NCBI GenBank assembly: GCA_026119935.1
Contig: JALRMH010000015.1
Location: forward strand, 310,001-374,000
Direction of reading: 5' to 3'
Source: Endothia cerciana
Taxonomy: Eukaryota; Ascomycota; Sordariomycetes; Diaporthales; Cryphonectriaceae
DNA length: 64,000 nt
The notes below the pieces were generated by a model. That model was not told the origin of the DNA. It made no database searches and worked only from the letters and a program-made list of their open reading frames with translations. This document shows positions 45,861-55,311 of the stretch, one piece after another; position 1 is the first letter of the stretch; each line of letters starts with the position of its first letter. Position numbers and translations under genes: made by a program.

Positions 45861-46804
45861 TCAACTGGCTGCTTGTATCCCCTTCCAATCCGGACTCGCA
45901 GCGCCGGTATAGAGCCACCGGCCGAGGGTCAACACATCCCAGACCTTTCGCTTCGTCGCTTTCTCGATCAAGCTTGAGAACGGCGGCATATTCGTGCACT
46001 CAAGTACAATCGCTTGTACTGTGGGGTGTTGGTCCACGAGCTGTTGTGATGCTTTTAGCACTTCCGCCGCCATCCCATCAAAATCATCTGTTGCAAGGCT
46101 CAGATCAGTAACAACTCTTTCCTTCCATTGACCAAGTGATAGGCCCATACAAGGTATGCGCTCCTCCAGAACACCTTTGAAGACAGCCTGCTCGTCTTCA
46201 GGCAGCCCGTAGACCGGTGTGTCTGGATGAGCCCCAACGCTGGTCAAATGTTTCGTCGTCTGTACCGGGCAAGGGTTAGTGGCCTGCATGGTTATTGAGA
46301 TATTGGGCTAGGTCGGCGGGACTGGCTTACCAGAGCGCTCTTCTTGTAAGTGATCACACCAACCGACCCAGAAGAGGCGGGTCCGGGGAAGAAAGATTGT
46401 TGCAACCACGCCACTTGGAGCAGGCTGCTCGTGCCTATGAAGGGCAGTCGGGAGACTAGGAGGGGGTGCATCGTTGCTAACTGTAAAGGGCGGTATTCAG
46501 CATGTCAGATCCAGAACTGTGTGCCGGCGCACTTCGACACTTGACAGATAGCACGTACAAATCCGCAAGAAGTCACGAAGGCCACGCAGCCTTCGTCCTT
46601 CGCCAAGCTCAACCCTTCTCGCACAAATGCATCCACTAACTCTTCTCCCCAGGTCCCCCCTACAACCGAGTCCCCATCGGCCTCTTCGACTACACGGATG
46701 GCCACCGGGATATCACCCCATGATAAGGGGTTCCCAACATCGCCAGGTGGCCGTGGGAATGTGGTCTTGAGCTGGAGAACACCTAACTTTGGTACTTGGG
46801 CCAT
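45861..46804 (-). CDS. Asp/Glu/hydantoin racemase-superfamily protein
   Basis: Exons 46804-46559, 46480-46331 and 46259-45861, with canonical GT-AG introns, encode 264 aa. The two catalytic Cys expected for the superfamily are present: Cys80 in FVTSCGF (the first intron falls right after this block) and Cys220 in VLECTNMPPF. The N-terminal strand MAQVPKLGVLQL and a GVITYKK strand before the second domain fit the pseudo-symmetric two-domain fold. Members racemise Asp, Glu or hydantoins, or are arylmalonate/maleate-type enzymes. The exact reaction is unknown. No targeting signal seen. The nearby permease suggests amino-acid-like or hydantoin-like substrate use. Confidence 0.82.
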
Positions 46805-47779
46805 GGATCTTAGATTTCGAGGTCCTGCGGTTTCAAGGTTTACAGAATGATGAGGACTGGAGAGATCGACGAAAGAAGGGCGAGACTGGAGGCTTATCAG
46901 GGCTACGGGATCTTGCCGTTGACCGGAGCACGAACCTGCCGGGTCATGTTCCTGTTCTGCATGCACCCTGCATGCGCGATGGTGCCACCCTCTCTTCTGT
47001 TGCTCTCGACACTTGTGATTGGCAGATGGCAAATCAGATCAAGCTCATCATACACCCTATGAAGTGCGTACTTAGGTTCCCACTTTTTGGGGACCTCCAG
47101 ATCGCCGCATCCCCAGATCGCAGTGCCAAGGTCTTGGAATTGTCCTTGGTATCAATCAGAGTTATCCGGGGTGAGACACAATTATGCCAGCGTACTAGTT
47201 CAGCCCCAGATCTCTCATAGAGGCCGGCCGCTTTGCCTTCGATCCGGACTACCAACACAGCTGCTTCTCGCCATCAACACAAGTGTCTACCTACGTAACC
47301 ACACAACTATTTGTATCATAACCAGTCAATAATTAGCCATATCAGTATAATGGTCTGATTCGGTATATGCCAAGCCATTCAGCGATCTGGTTACATCGTG
47401 TATATATTACCAAAGTGCGACCTCCTCCCCGGGCCATTGGTAGGCACTGGTACTTTTCTTGGGCTGATGAAGAAATCAGGATGATTCATGAAACGATAAT
47501 ACAGATCCCGTAAGATTGTGCTGCAGGAGAACTTTGCTTCCCTTGGGCTTCAGCCAAATTTGTGGATATTTGGATAGTTGGATATTGAAATCATCAAATT
47601 TACGGTGGGTAACGAAGTATTAGTTTTATATCTGTTACTTGGAACACCTGCGAGTGGCTTGTATAGCACAATTTTCTCAGATGTACTGACCTCTTGAAGA
47701 CTTATCTCCACCGATGAGGTATGCCTAAGTTAGCACCTCAATTTTCAGGTGGAAAGATGGCACTGGCTCCAAGGATCAA
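46805..47779. other. Intergenic, right part AT-rich
   Basis: No supportable gene; includes the racemase promoter and the 3' flank of the P450 relic. Confidence 0.45.
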
Positions 47780-48340
47780 CTACTCCGTCTCCCTAGTATC
47801 CTCCGTTACCATAGCAAAGATATTCTCCGACTTGTCAAGTCTGATAGCCCATTTGACGCCCTCGAATCCGTGTCTCGTCTTGACCTCAACCTGGATATCA
47901 TCGTCCGGCTCCATAACTACTGCTGCAACATTTGTATTGGCTGTCGTTGGAGGATTCCAACCCCCCTCAACGGGCTTCATGTCTGATCTCGCGACGAAGA
48001 CGGCGACTACGGCAAGGATCTCGTTGGTGGCGAAGTGCCGCCCGGGACAGAGGGTTTTTCCGCCGCCGAAGGCACGGAAGCAGACATCGCGCGGACGGTT
48101 CTGCTTCTCTTCAGGGAGGAACCTGCGGGGCTTGAAATCGGCAACGTTGGTGCCCCAGAGGCTGGCGTCCTGATGGATGATACGGCTTGGCATCTGCAAC
48201 ATGGCGCCCTTCTTCAGCAGCCATTAATCGAGATAGGTATCCTCCATCACCTCGCGCACGGATGTTCCCATCGAACAATAGCGAAGGACTTCCTGGTAGG
48301 AGGACAGCAACATCGACAACCTACTGCTACCCACACAATC
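47780..48340 (-). pseudogene. Cytochrome P450 relic (C-terminal quarter)
   Basis: Minus-strand sequence encodes the end of a P450. The K-helix ExxR motif appears as YQEVLRY (about 48285). RPRDVCFRAFGGGKTLCPGRHFA contains the heme-binding FxxGxxxCxG loop with its Cys ligand. A normal C-terminus ends at 47780. An in-frame TAA at 48224-48226 interrupts the region between the two motifs (YLD-stop-WLLKKG). No I-helix, proline hinge or N-terminal anchor is found upstream on this strand, so roughly the first 350 residues are missing. The pattern indicates a 5'-truncated, inactivated gene. Confidence 0.72.
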
Positions 48341-51178
48341 AACATGGCTACCTCGGTGTTGGTCCACATGCTCCGACGCATTACCGTCTCGTACTATCTC
48401 TTCGTCGTAGGCATCATCTTCCAGCTTGGCTTTTGGGCTCGGCTTGCTCGGTGGCAGAAGCCGAGTATATCGCGACTGTGGATCGCAAAAGTGCTACCGT
48501 CCGGGAGGCCTCGTGAGATGGTGAATGCGAAGTTCGGTGCGTAACCCCCGGTGTAGCTCGACTATACAGTTGATGTTTACCGGCTGCTTTCACCCAGGAT
48601 CCGTCGCGGGAACCGGTCCCAACCAAGTTATCACCGGTGATCCCGACATCCCCAGAGCGCGAGGTGAACAAATATAGCAAGATCCGCGCCAAGCTGGCGC
48701 CGGGTGTCAGTATCCGAGATCAATACAACGCGAAAGTTTCGGCTAACACACCACGCACCTCACCAGGACCTCCGCCGCGGCGATGGAACCTGTCGTAGAC
48801 CAGCTAGTGCTCGGCCGGCTGAGCTCTCTGCGGAAACGGTTAACTGCAGTCGATAAAGAGCAGTGTGATATCGGCGAAAAGATCCAGTCTCAAGCTGTCG
48901 ATATCAACAGTTCACCCCGTCAGGTCTATATGAACGCTCTCTACGACATATACGTCTTCCCCATCGCCGCCACTGGCGTGGTACTACCAAGCATGTTTCC
49001 TATAAAACATAAGAATATCAAGAAAATCGAGAAGGAGAGAGAGGAGGGACGGGCCGGAGCATGAAAAACATGCAGGTTCCCAGTGTATACAAGTAAGCAG
49101 GGAGATACATATAATGTATCATTTGTCATGTGGGAACTCTGGACCCTTGGGAGGTCGAGACAGCCGAGGAATGGCTTTGAGAAGTAGCAGGTACTGATTC
49201 ATTCATGCGCCGAGCCACTTACACTGACAGCATCGAGAAAGACGATATGCACCTGCCATATCCCCTTTACAACGTCACCACCTGTACTCCCTTTGGAGCC
49301 GCCGCCGGGTCTCCTCAAGGTACTGAGGAGCCTGTGGTGGCTGGGTAGTCACATACGGGATTCCATTCGGAGAGCAAGAACAAACAAACAAGCCTTCAAC
49401 GTCGGCATCCAGGAACAGTGAATGGTACGAAATTCGACCCAGATCCCGACTGAAAGTCTGAAAAGTTCACCGGGCGGGACAGATCTGAACTCGAGAGATG
49501 GACCTTCTCATCTCGCACTGCGCGGCCCACTGCTACCTGCAACCACTTTGCCCGGTCTGTAGTGAAGCTTGTCTGGATCACCCAGTCACCCGATCCCTGG
49601 GAGCACCTCGAAAGAAGTGGGCACATAAGCGACATATGCTAAAGTAGTTTACACTAGTAAAGATGACATCGAAAATATGATATCTGCGTGACATACTATC
49701 CATTCGTAAGTCTAAAACCCTGCCCGCCTGAGGCGAAAGACATTCGACTACAAGACCGGCAACTTGCAAAAGTGTCTTCACCTCGGCCTCAAGGGCCGAC
49801 TCCAATCCCTCTCAGATATTATATACACGAATACTGTAGCACATCTGAGTTCTGGTCCAGCTGCAGGCGGCGTAATCGTAGCGGTACGCATCGCCCGTCC
49901 TGTTCCGACGTGCTCTCTGCACTCAGAGAGATACTTCCCCTTGGTGGGGATCAGCTGCACCCCTCCCAGCCTGACATCTAGATGGCAATGCTATGGCTCT
50001 CTGCTCGCACAACAGCGCCAACATTGTCGCTGACAAGTATGCTTGCGAGACAATGTGTGTTACGCAGGTATGGCTGTGGCAGGCCCAAGAGAAGTACCGA
50101 GTCAGGCAGACCCTTTGGATTCGGTCTCTCCACGACTAAAACGTCTGTCAATTGAGCTCTTCTAGAAACCCATGAGACGACGCTGTTCTGGGGTTCTCAT
50201 AAGATGATCCGGATGCGCCAAACAATCCTTTGTCCGATTGCTGAAGCGGAAAAGAAAGAAGAAAACCGGAGTGGCCAGTGCCAAGTCAAATCGCAGTGAC
50301 ACTGCGCGCGTGTGAGACGGCGCTTTGGACCGCATCCGACAGGCGCAGGCTTGAACCTTACGGAGCGGTCAAAGCTGAGAGGGTCATGCCACGGCGTCTC
50401 AGTAATCAACTCAAACATGACCTGCACGAGGGCCTAGACCGTGAGTGGTCCGGCTGTCGACCTTCATCCCGTCCAGACCGAGGCGGGCATTGGCATCTGC
50501 CGTGGCCTCCTCACAGCTCACGGGCTGCTGCAACGTTCGGGGGGGAAGATACTCTTTGTCCCGGTCCCCGAAACGGAAGTGCATATGTAAACTGTGCTTG
50601 GAATTTTAGCAGACGCAGCCGTCAGGGTAAGAGCACCGCGTGCGACGTGGCAAGGGAAGAAGTGTGCGGTCACCGCTGGGGCGTGCGTGGGGTTTTTGAC
50701 GTCTTCAAGAGGGAGAAAGGGGAGATGATTTTCCAGGCCTGCAGCACAGATCTACACTGGAAATGACGCCAGTCCCGTACGGGGAGAGGCAGCTCTGGTC
50801 ATTGCCTCAGCCTTTTCCAGCTCTAGAAAGCAAGGCCGGGGACGCCGTGGGCGAGGCCCCGACCGACTCTTCCAGCCCTGTGTGCGGACTACAACCACCC
50901 TACACAGTACCGGGCCACAGTGCTCCGTGAGTCAGGCTTTGTCTGCAAGCGAAAGCATCGACGCCACGCCAGAACGGCTCTCAGCGCGTCAAGAAGCAAA
51001 AAAAACAACAAAAAAACAAAAAACTGTGTCGTCCAATTCGCCCCCTGGCTCGGGATGACATCAAGCCAGCAACAGCCTGGCAGGCTCGTCAGGGCCCACA
51101 ATATTCTCCTGAGAAATAAGACCACACCCTTGGGCGGCGTACGGTGGGCCGCTGCCCTGAATATTATTATACGGCTGA
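48341..51178. other. Mostly gene-free stretch with two weak plus-strand ORFs
   Basis: A plus ORF from ATG 48344 encodes a hydrophobic segment (TVSYYLFVVGIIFQLGFW) and stops at 48544. Another from ATG 48783 to 49064 (93 codons) has no recognised family. No intron joins them in frame, so they are not called as genes. The rest, to the mannitol dehydrogenase promoter, shows only chance ORFs and an A-rich run (about 50999-51021). Confidence 0.3.
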
Positions 51179-51184
51179 TATATA
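51179..51184 (+). promoter_or_regulatory. TATA box of mannitol 2-dehydrogenase
   Basis: TATATA lies 187 bp upstream of the ATG at 51366 and just before the CA-rich leader. Confidence 0.4.
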
Positions 51185-51236
51185 CAGCAACATACAGCAC
51201 CCACCCCCCCCTTACGCTCAGTCGACAAGCCTGGCT

Positions 51237-51365
51237 TCACACACCCACACACACACATACACAAACAAAACACACAACATTCCTTTCCACACTCCTCACC
51301 TCTCGCTCTCACACACACACGCACACACTCACACACACACAAACACACACACACACACACACACA
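51237..51365. repeat. CA-rich microsatellite leader
   Basis: Interrupted (CA)n runs extend to the base before the start codon, with short AAACA and TCTCTCG interruptions. The tract would form most of the 5' UTR of the mannitol dehydrogenase mRNA. Confidence 0.85.
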
Positions 51366-52934
51366 ATGGCGACCATGGCACAGGCCGCGACGCGCGCGGT
51401 CCGTGAGGGCGCCTCAAGGACGCTGCCCGCCGCCGTGAGGCTCAACAACCAGAACCTCTCCTCCATCCGCCAACAAGGGGGTCGTCAGCCGTCCGCCGTC
51501 CCCGGCTACGACCGGAACGGCCTGAAGGAGGGCATCGTGCACATCGGCGTCGGCGGCTTCCACAGGGCTCACCTGGCCGCCTACATCGACGGCCTGATGA
51601 ACAAGGGCGGCGCCCGCGAGTGGGCCATCTGCGGCGTGGGCCTGCAGCCCTTCGACGCCGCCATGCGCGACGCGCTGGTGCCGCAGGACTGCCTGTACAC
51701 GCTCATCGAGCGGGCCGCGACCGGGAGCAGCGCGAGCGTCCTCGGCAGCATCAAGTCCTTCCTGTATGCGCCCGACGACCCCAAGGCCGTCATCGCCAAG
51801 ATGGCCCACCGCGACACGCGCATCGTGTCCATGACCATCACCGAGAGCGGCTACTACTACAACGAGAACACCCACCAGCTGCTGGTGGAGCACCCCGACA
51901 TCGTCGAGGACCTCTCGGGCGACCTCGAGAGGCCCAAGACCACCTTTGGCTACCTGTACGCCTCCCTGGCCAGGCGGTACGAGTCCGGGCTCCTGCCCTT
52001 CACCGTCCTCTCCTGCGACAACATGCAGAAGAACGGCACGATCACGGGCAACATGCTCAAGACGTTCGCCCGCCACCGCAGCCCAAAGATCGCCGAGTGG
52101 ATCGGCGAGCACGGCGCCTTCCCCAACAGCATGGTGGACAGGATAACGCCCCGCACGCTGGACAGCGACAAGGCCAGCCTGGCGGAGCACTTCGGCATCC
52201 AGGACTCGTGGCCCGTGGTGACGGAGCCGTTCAACCAGTGGGTGGTCGAGGACCACTTCGCCCAAGGCCGCCCGCGGTTCGAGGACGTGGGCGTCCAGGT
52301 CGTCAGGGACGTCGAGGACGTCGAGGCCTTCGAGTGCCACAAGCTGCGCCTGCTCAACGCCAGCCACACGGCCATGTCCTACATGGCCTTCCTGGGCGGC
52401 TTCCAGTACGTGCACGAGGTCATCGAGCACCCGCTCTTCAGCAGGTTCATCTACAACATGATGCACCAGGAGGTCCGGCCCCTGCTCCCGGAGATCCCGG
52501 GCGTGGACCTCGACGCCTACTGCGACAAGCTGCTCGAGCGCTTCTCGAACCCCACCATCATGGACCAGATCACCCGCCTCACCCTCAACGGCTCCGGCAA
52601 GCTGCCGCAGTTCGTCATGCCCTCCATCGCCGAGCAGATCATGAACAAGACCCACAACCTGAAGCGCCTGTCGCTCGTCGTGGCCAGCTGGTTCCGCTAC
52701 CTGCACGGCGTGGACGAGCACGGCAAGCCGTACGCCATCGACGACCCCAGGGCTGACGAGCTGAAGGCGAAGGCCCTCGAGGGCGGCGACAGGGTGTACC
52801 CCCTGATGGCCGTCAGGGACCTGTTCGGTGACGACCTGCGCGAGGACAAGATCTTCATGGACGAGCTCCAGAGGGCCCTGGAGAGCCTCCACCGCGAGGG
52901 GGCCATGGCCACGCTGGCCAAGTATGTGGACTAG
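51366..52934 (+). CDS. Mannitol 2-dehydrogenase (polyol-specific long-chain dehydrogenase)
   Basis: A 522-aa intronless protein that interconverts D-mannitol and D-fructose with NAD(P). The N-terminal Rossmann motif is GIVHIGVGGFHRAH. The family catalytic set lies in CHKLRLLNASH (Lys326, Asn331, His334). RITPRT and the FNQWVVED segment are further family hallmarks, and length is typical of this class. Codon use is extremely GC3-rich and uniform, implying high expression. ATG 51366 is preferred; ATG 51375 (ACCATGGC) is a possible alternative. The frame remains open through the CA-rich leader but contains no upstream ATG. Confidence 0.93.
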   Translation: MATMAQAATRAVREGASRTLPAAVRLNNQNLSSIRQQGGRQPSAVPGYDRNGLKEGIVHIGVGGFHRAHLAAYIDGLMNKGGAREWAICGVGLQPFDAAMRDALVPQDCLYTLIERAATGSSASVLGSIKSFLYAPDDPKAVIAKMAHRDTRIVSMTITESGYYYNENTHQLLVEHPDIVEDLSGDLERPKTTFGYLYASLARRYESGLLPFTVLSCDNMQKNGTITGNMLKTFARHRSPKIAEWIGEHGAFPNSMVDRITPRTLDSDKASLAEHFGIQDSWPVVTEPFNQWVVEDHFAQGRPRFEDVGVQVVRDVEDVEAFECHKLRLLNASHTAMSYMAFLGGFQYVHEVIEHPLFSRFIYNMMHQEVRPLLPEIPGVDLDAYCDKLLERFSNPTIMDQITRLTLNGSGKLPQFVMPSIAEQIMNKTHNLKRLSLVVASWFRYLHGVDEHGKPYAIDDPRADELKAKALEGGDRVYPLMAVRDLFGDDLREDKIFMDELQRALESLHREGAMATLAKYVD

Positions 52935-54309
52935 AGCACTGGAACCCGGGCCTGGGCCGTGTATCTGTATTTGATGTCGGGAGCGGAGGTGTTCTGGGAG
53001 TACCCTGCTGTTTTGTGCATACCGGCTGTGATGTATTTGGGTATAGTGGGACCTGTATAGAGGCAAAGGGCAAAAGGGGAAAAACAACCTGGGAGGACCA
53101 AGCTAGACCATGTCGAAGCCGAGGCGTCGAGGAGCGACCGGGGGGGTTCAACGACAAGAGTTGATACCAAATCTTTATCACGAGTTCAACACATGCGCTC
53201 CGGGGCATTGCTGAAGTAAGCCGTGTCGACTTGTCAATAACGGCTGAGCAGGCTCCCCGCGGAGGCTGTCTGCCCGTTCACCGGGTCGATTACTGGGGAT
53301 CCTGCGCTGAGTAAACTAAGAGGTGTTCCCACCTTGGGCCTCTTGACCTGCGCTGACGAGAGCGCGGGGGCTTCAACCCGGGTCTAGGCCCTGCGTCTAC
53401 GTGAAGTGGTCCAGATTCCCCAGCGAGGCTTGAGCTCTTGCACATGACATGGCCGAAAGCGCAGGCGAAAAAATGTCCATACGACTCGACTCGTCTCATG
53501 TCCCATCTCATGAATTCTCCGAACAGGGGCCAGATCCAGCATGGTCTGACGAATGCGCTGTCGGATGAACATTATGCGGGAAACCTGAGACCCGAGGGTT
53601 GGCGCCTCCCCGGCTGGGCCTCCTGGGCCAGGCCGAGCGGAAGAGGATCTACGAACCAGATTCACCAGCACAGAGCAATACACACCCTCAATTTTTGCAC
53701 ATCATGTTCATCCTACAATGCCCCCCCTCCCCTTATGATCGACGAGGTCGGGAATATCGCTCGTCGTGCGGATCAAAAGTGGCCTGCGAGAACGAAGTCT
53801 TGGGAGAGGAAAGAAAAAGAAAGAAAGGAGCCGCCAAAATGAAACCACCCCAAAACTGCGGCGGCAGGCCGGGCTGCAGAGCAAGAGCAATACCACTCTG
53901 GCTCCTGTCTAGCGACTGGAGGAGTGGGCCGGGCGGACATTATGCGCCAGACACACCCACCGTGCCCTTCACGGCCCGCAGAGCCTCAACGGCTTGTGTA
54001 GACTTACACGATAACCTTAAAACATGCCGTTTCAAGGTCGTACCAGTGGACCTGCCCAGGGTGTCGATACCGTCTCGAGTACCCCGGAGCCAGGTTGAAC
54101 GTCTCCATCCAGTCTTATCTTGTCGCCCCTTCTCTGGGCCGATCCGCATGGGTTCACATTTAACCGAGGACAGCCCTCGACAGCAGTCGTCTTATCTCGT
54201 CGATCATGACATGGGAAAATGCCTTCGAGCCGCCTGGGGCCTCCCGACCAGAGAGGAGAGAGCCCGCGGGTCTTCCCAAGAATTACGTAGTACCGAGACA
54301 GCCAATAGG
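52935..54309. other. Intergenic
   Basis: No supportable gene; overlapping ORFs here have no family resemblance. The stretch contains the 3' flank of the mannitol dehydrogenase gene. Confidence 0.45.
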
Positions 54310-54316
54310 TATAATA
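54310..54316 (+). promoter_or_regulatory. TATA-like element
   Basis: TATAATA lies about 245 bp upstream of the secreted protein start at 54561. Confidence 0.3.
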
Positions 54317-54440
54317 AGGCCCGTCACTTATCCCGCGGGCTCCTCCATATGCTGACCTCCTTCTGCTTCCTGCCCCATCCCGTTCTTTTCTTCTACTTTC
54401 TGCGCTCGACACACCCCAAGTTCTGTGAACTGTCCCATTC

Positions 54441-54473
54441 TTTTTTTTTTTTTGGGGGGGGTTTTTTTTTTTT
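54441..54473. repeat. T13-G8-T12 homopolymer block
   Basis: Thirteen T, eight G and twelve T occur in immediate succession, about 90 bp upstream of the secreted protein start, in its promoter or leader. Confidence 0.9.
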
Positions 54474-54560
54474 GCCGACAAAGCATCCATACAAGCAATA
54501 CTACTATTCCCCGCGAGCCGGCCTCATTTCTTTCACTTCTAAATCAGTCGGTCAGTCAAG

Positions 54561-55094
54561 ATGCAGACCCAAGCCCTCCTCGTCGCCGCCCTGGCCGTCA
54601 TGGCCGACGCCGCCATCATCACCCTCCCCCGCGCCTCCAACACCTCCTCCTCCATCGCGGGCGCCGACTTCGGCTCCTGCACGCCTACCATGGACTTCCA
54701 GTTCGGCCGGGCCCAGTTCAGTACGTCGTCTTCCTCTCAAACCCCCCCGGCCCCCGACACCTCTCCTGGGCAGTTCTTTGCGCCACGGACACTGGGGGAG
54801 AAGAAGAAGAAGAAGAAGGAAGACTCTGAAGTGCTAACTCATGTATTGTAAGACCGCAAGGCCACCGATGGCACCTTCTTCCCCACCGACGCGACCCTCG
54901 TCGCCAACAGCGGCCAGAGCGACGCCCTGAACCCCAACATCATCACCAACTTCATCTGCAACCAGCTCACGAACGTGTGCAACGCCAACGCGGCCGCGAA
55001 GACGGCGTGTACCAGCGCCAAGGCGACGGTGCAGAGCCTGGGCACCAAGGACCAGACCACCGCCGATGCGTTCAACCAGGCGCTGGGGTTCTGA
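54561..55094 (+). CDS. Small secreted protein, ascomycete family of unknown function
   Basis: Exons 54561-54720 and 54853-55094 (132-nt intron) encode 133 aa. A signal peptide is evident (MQTQALLVAALAVMADAAI). The mature part has FGSCTPTMDFQFG, then NRKATDGTFFP, then an ALNPNIITNFICNQL-TNVCNAN block and a C-terminal TADAFNQALGF. Four Cys could form two disulphides. The order of these blocks recurs in small secreted proteins of plant-associated Sordariomycetes, none with an established function to my knowledge. A stop is met in the intron if unspliced, so splicing is required. Confidence 0.82.
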
Positions 55095-55158
55095 GCCTGG
55101 CGCGGTAGGGAAAGTAATCTGGTTCCTTGGATGGGGGGGAAGGACGAGGGAGGATGGA

Positions 55159-55172
55159 GGGGGGGGGGGGGG
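55159..55172. repeat. Poly-G tract (14)
   Basis: G14 in the 3' flank of the secreted protein gene, between two convergent genes. Confidence 0.85.
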
Positions 55173-55311
55173 ACGATGGTGATCAGCACGGGAGGGCTAA
55201 GGCGAGGACAACCTAGGCAGGGCTCCGAGAGCTCGCAGAGGGCGGGCTCAGCACCTGGCGCTGCGGGGATCATGAGTAACGAGACAATGATACCAAGGCT
55301 TATTAGACTGT

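Noticed and set aside
48344..49064. Two plus ORFs proposed as exons of one gene
   Set aside because: The only good intron (GTGCGT at 48537 to CACCCAG at 48597) leads into a stop, so the ORFs cannot be joined in frame.
50278..50766. 162-codon plus ORF
   Set aside because: Composition and residue order look random; no signal, domain or flanking promoter evidence.
51414..53087. 557-codon minus ORF opposite mannitol 2-dehydrogenase
   Set aside because: The sense strand is a clear enzyme with extreme GC3. The antisense frame is open because of that codon bias, and its Val/Leu/His/Gly-rich product matches no family.
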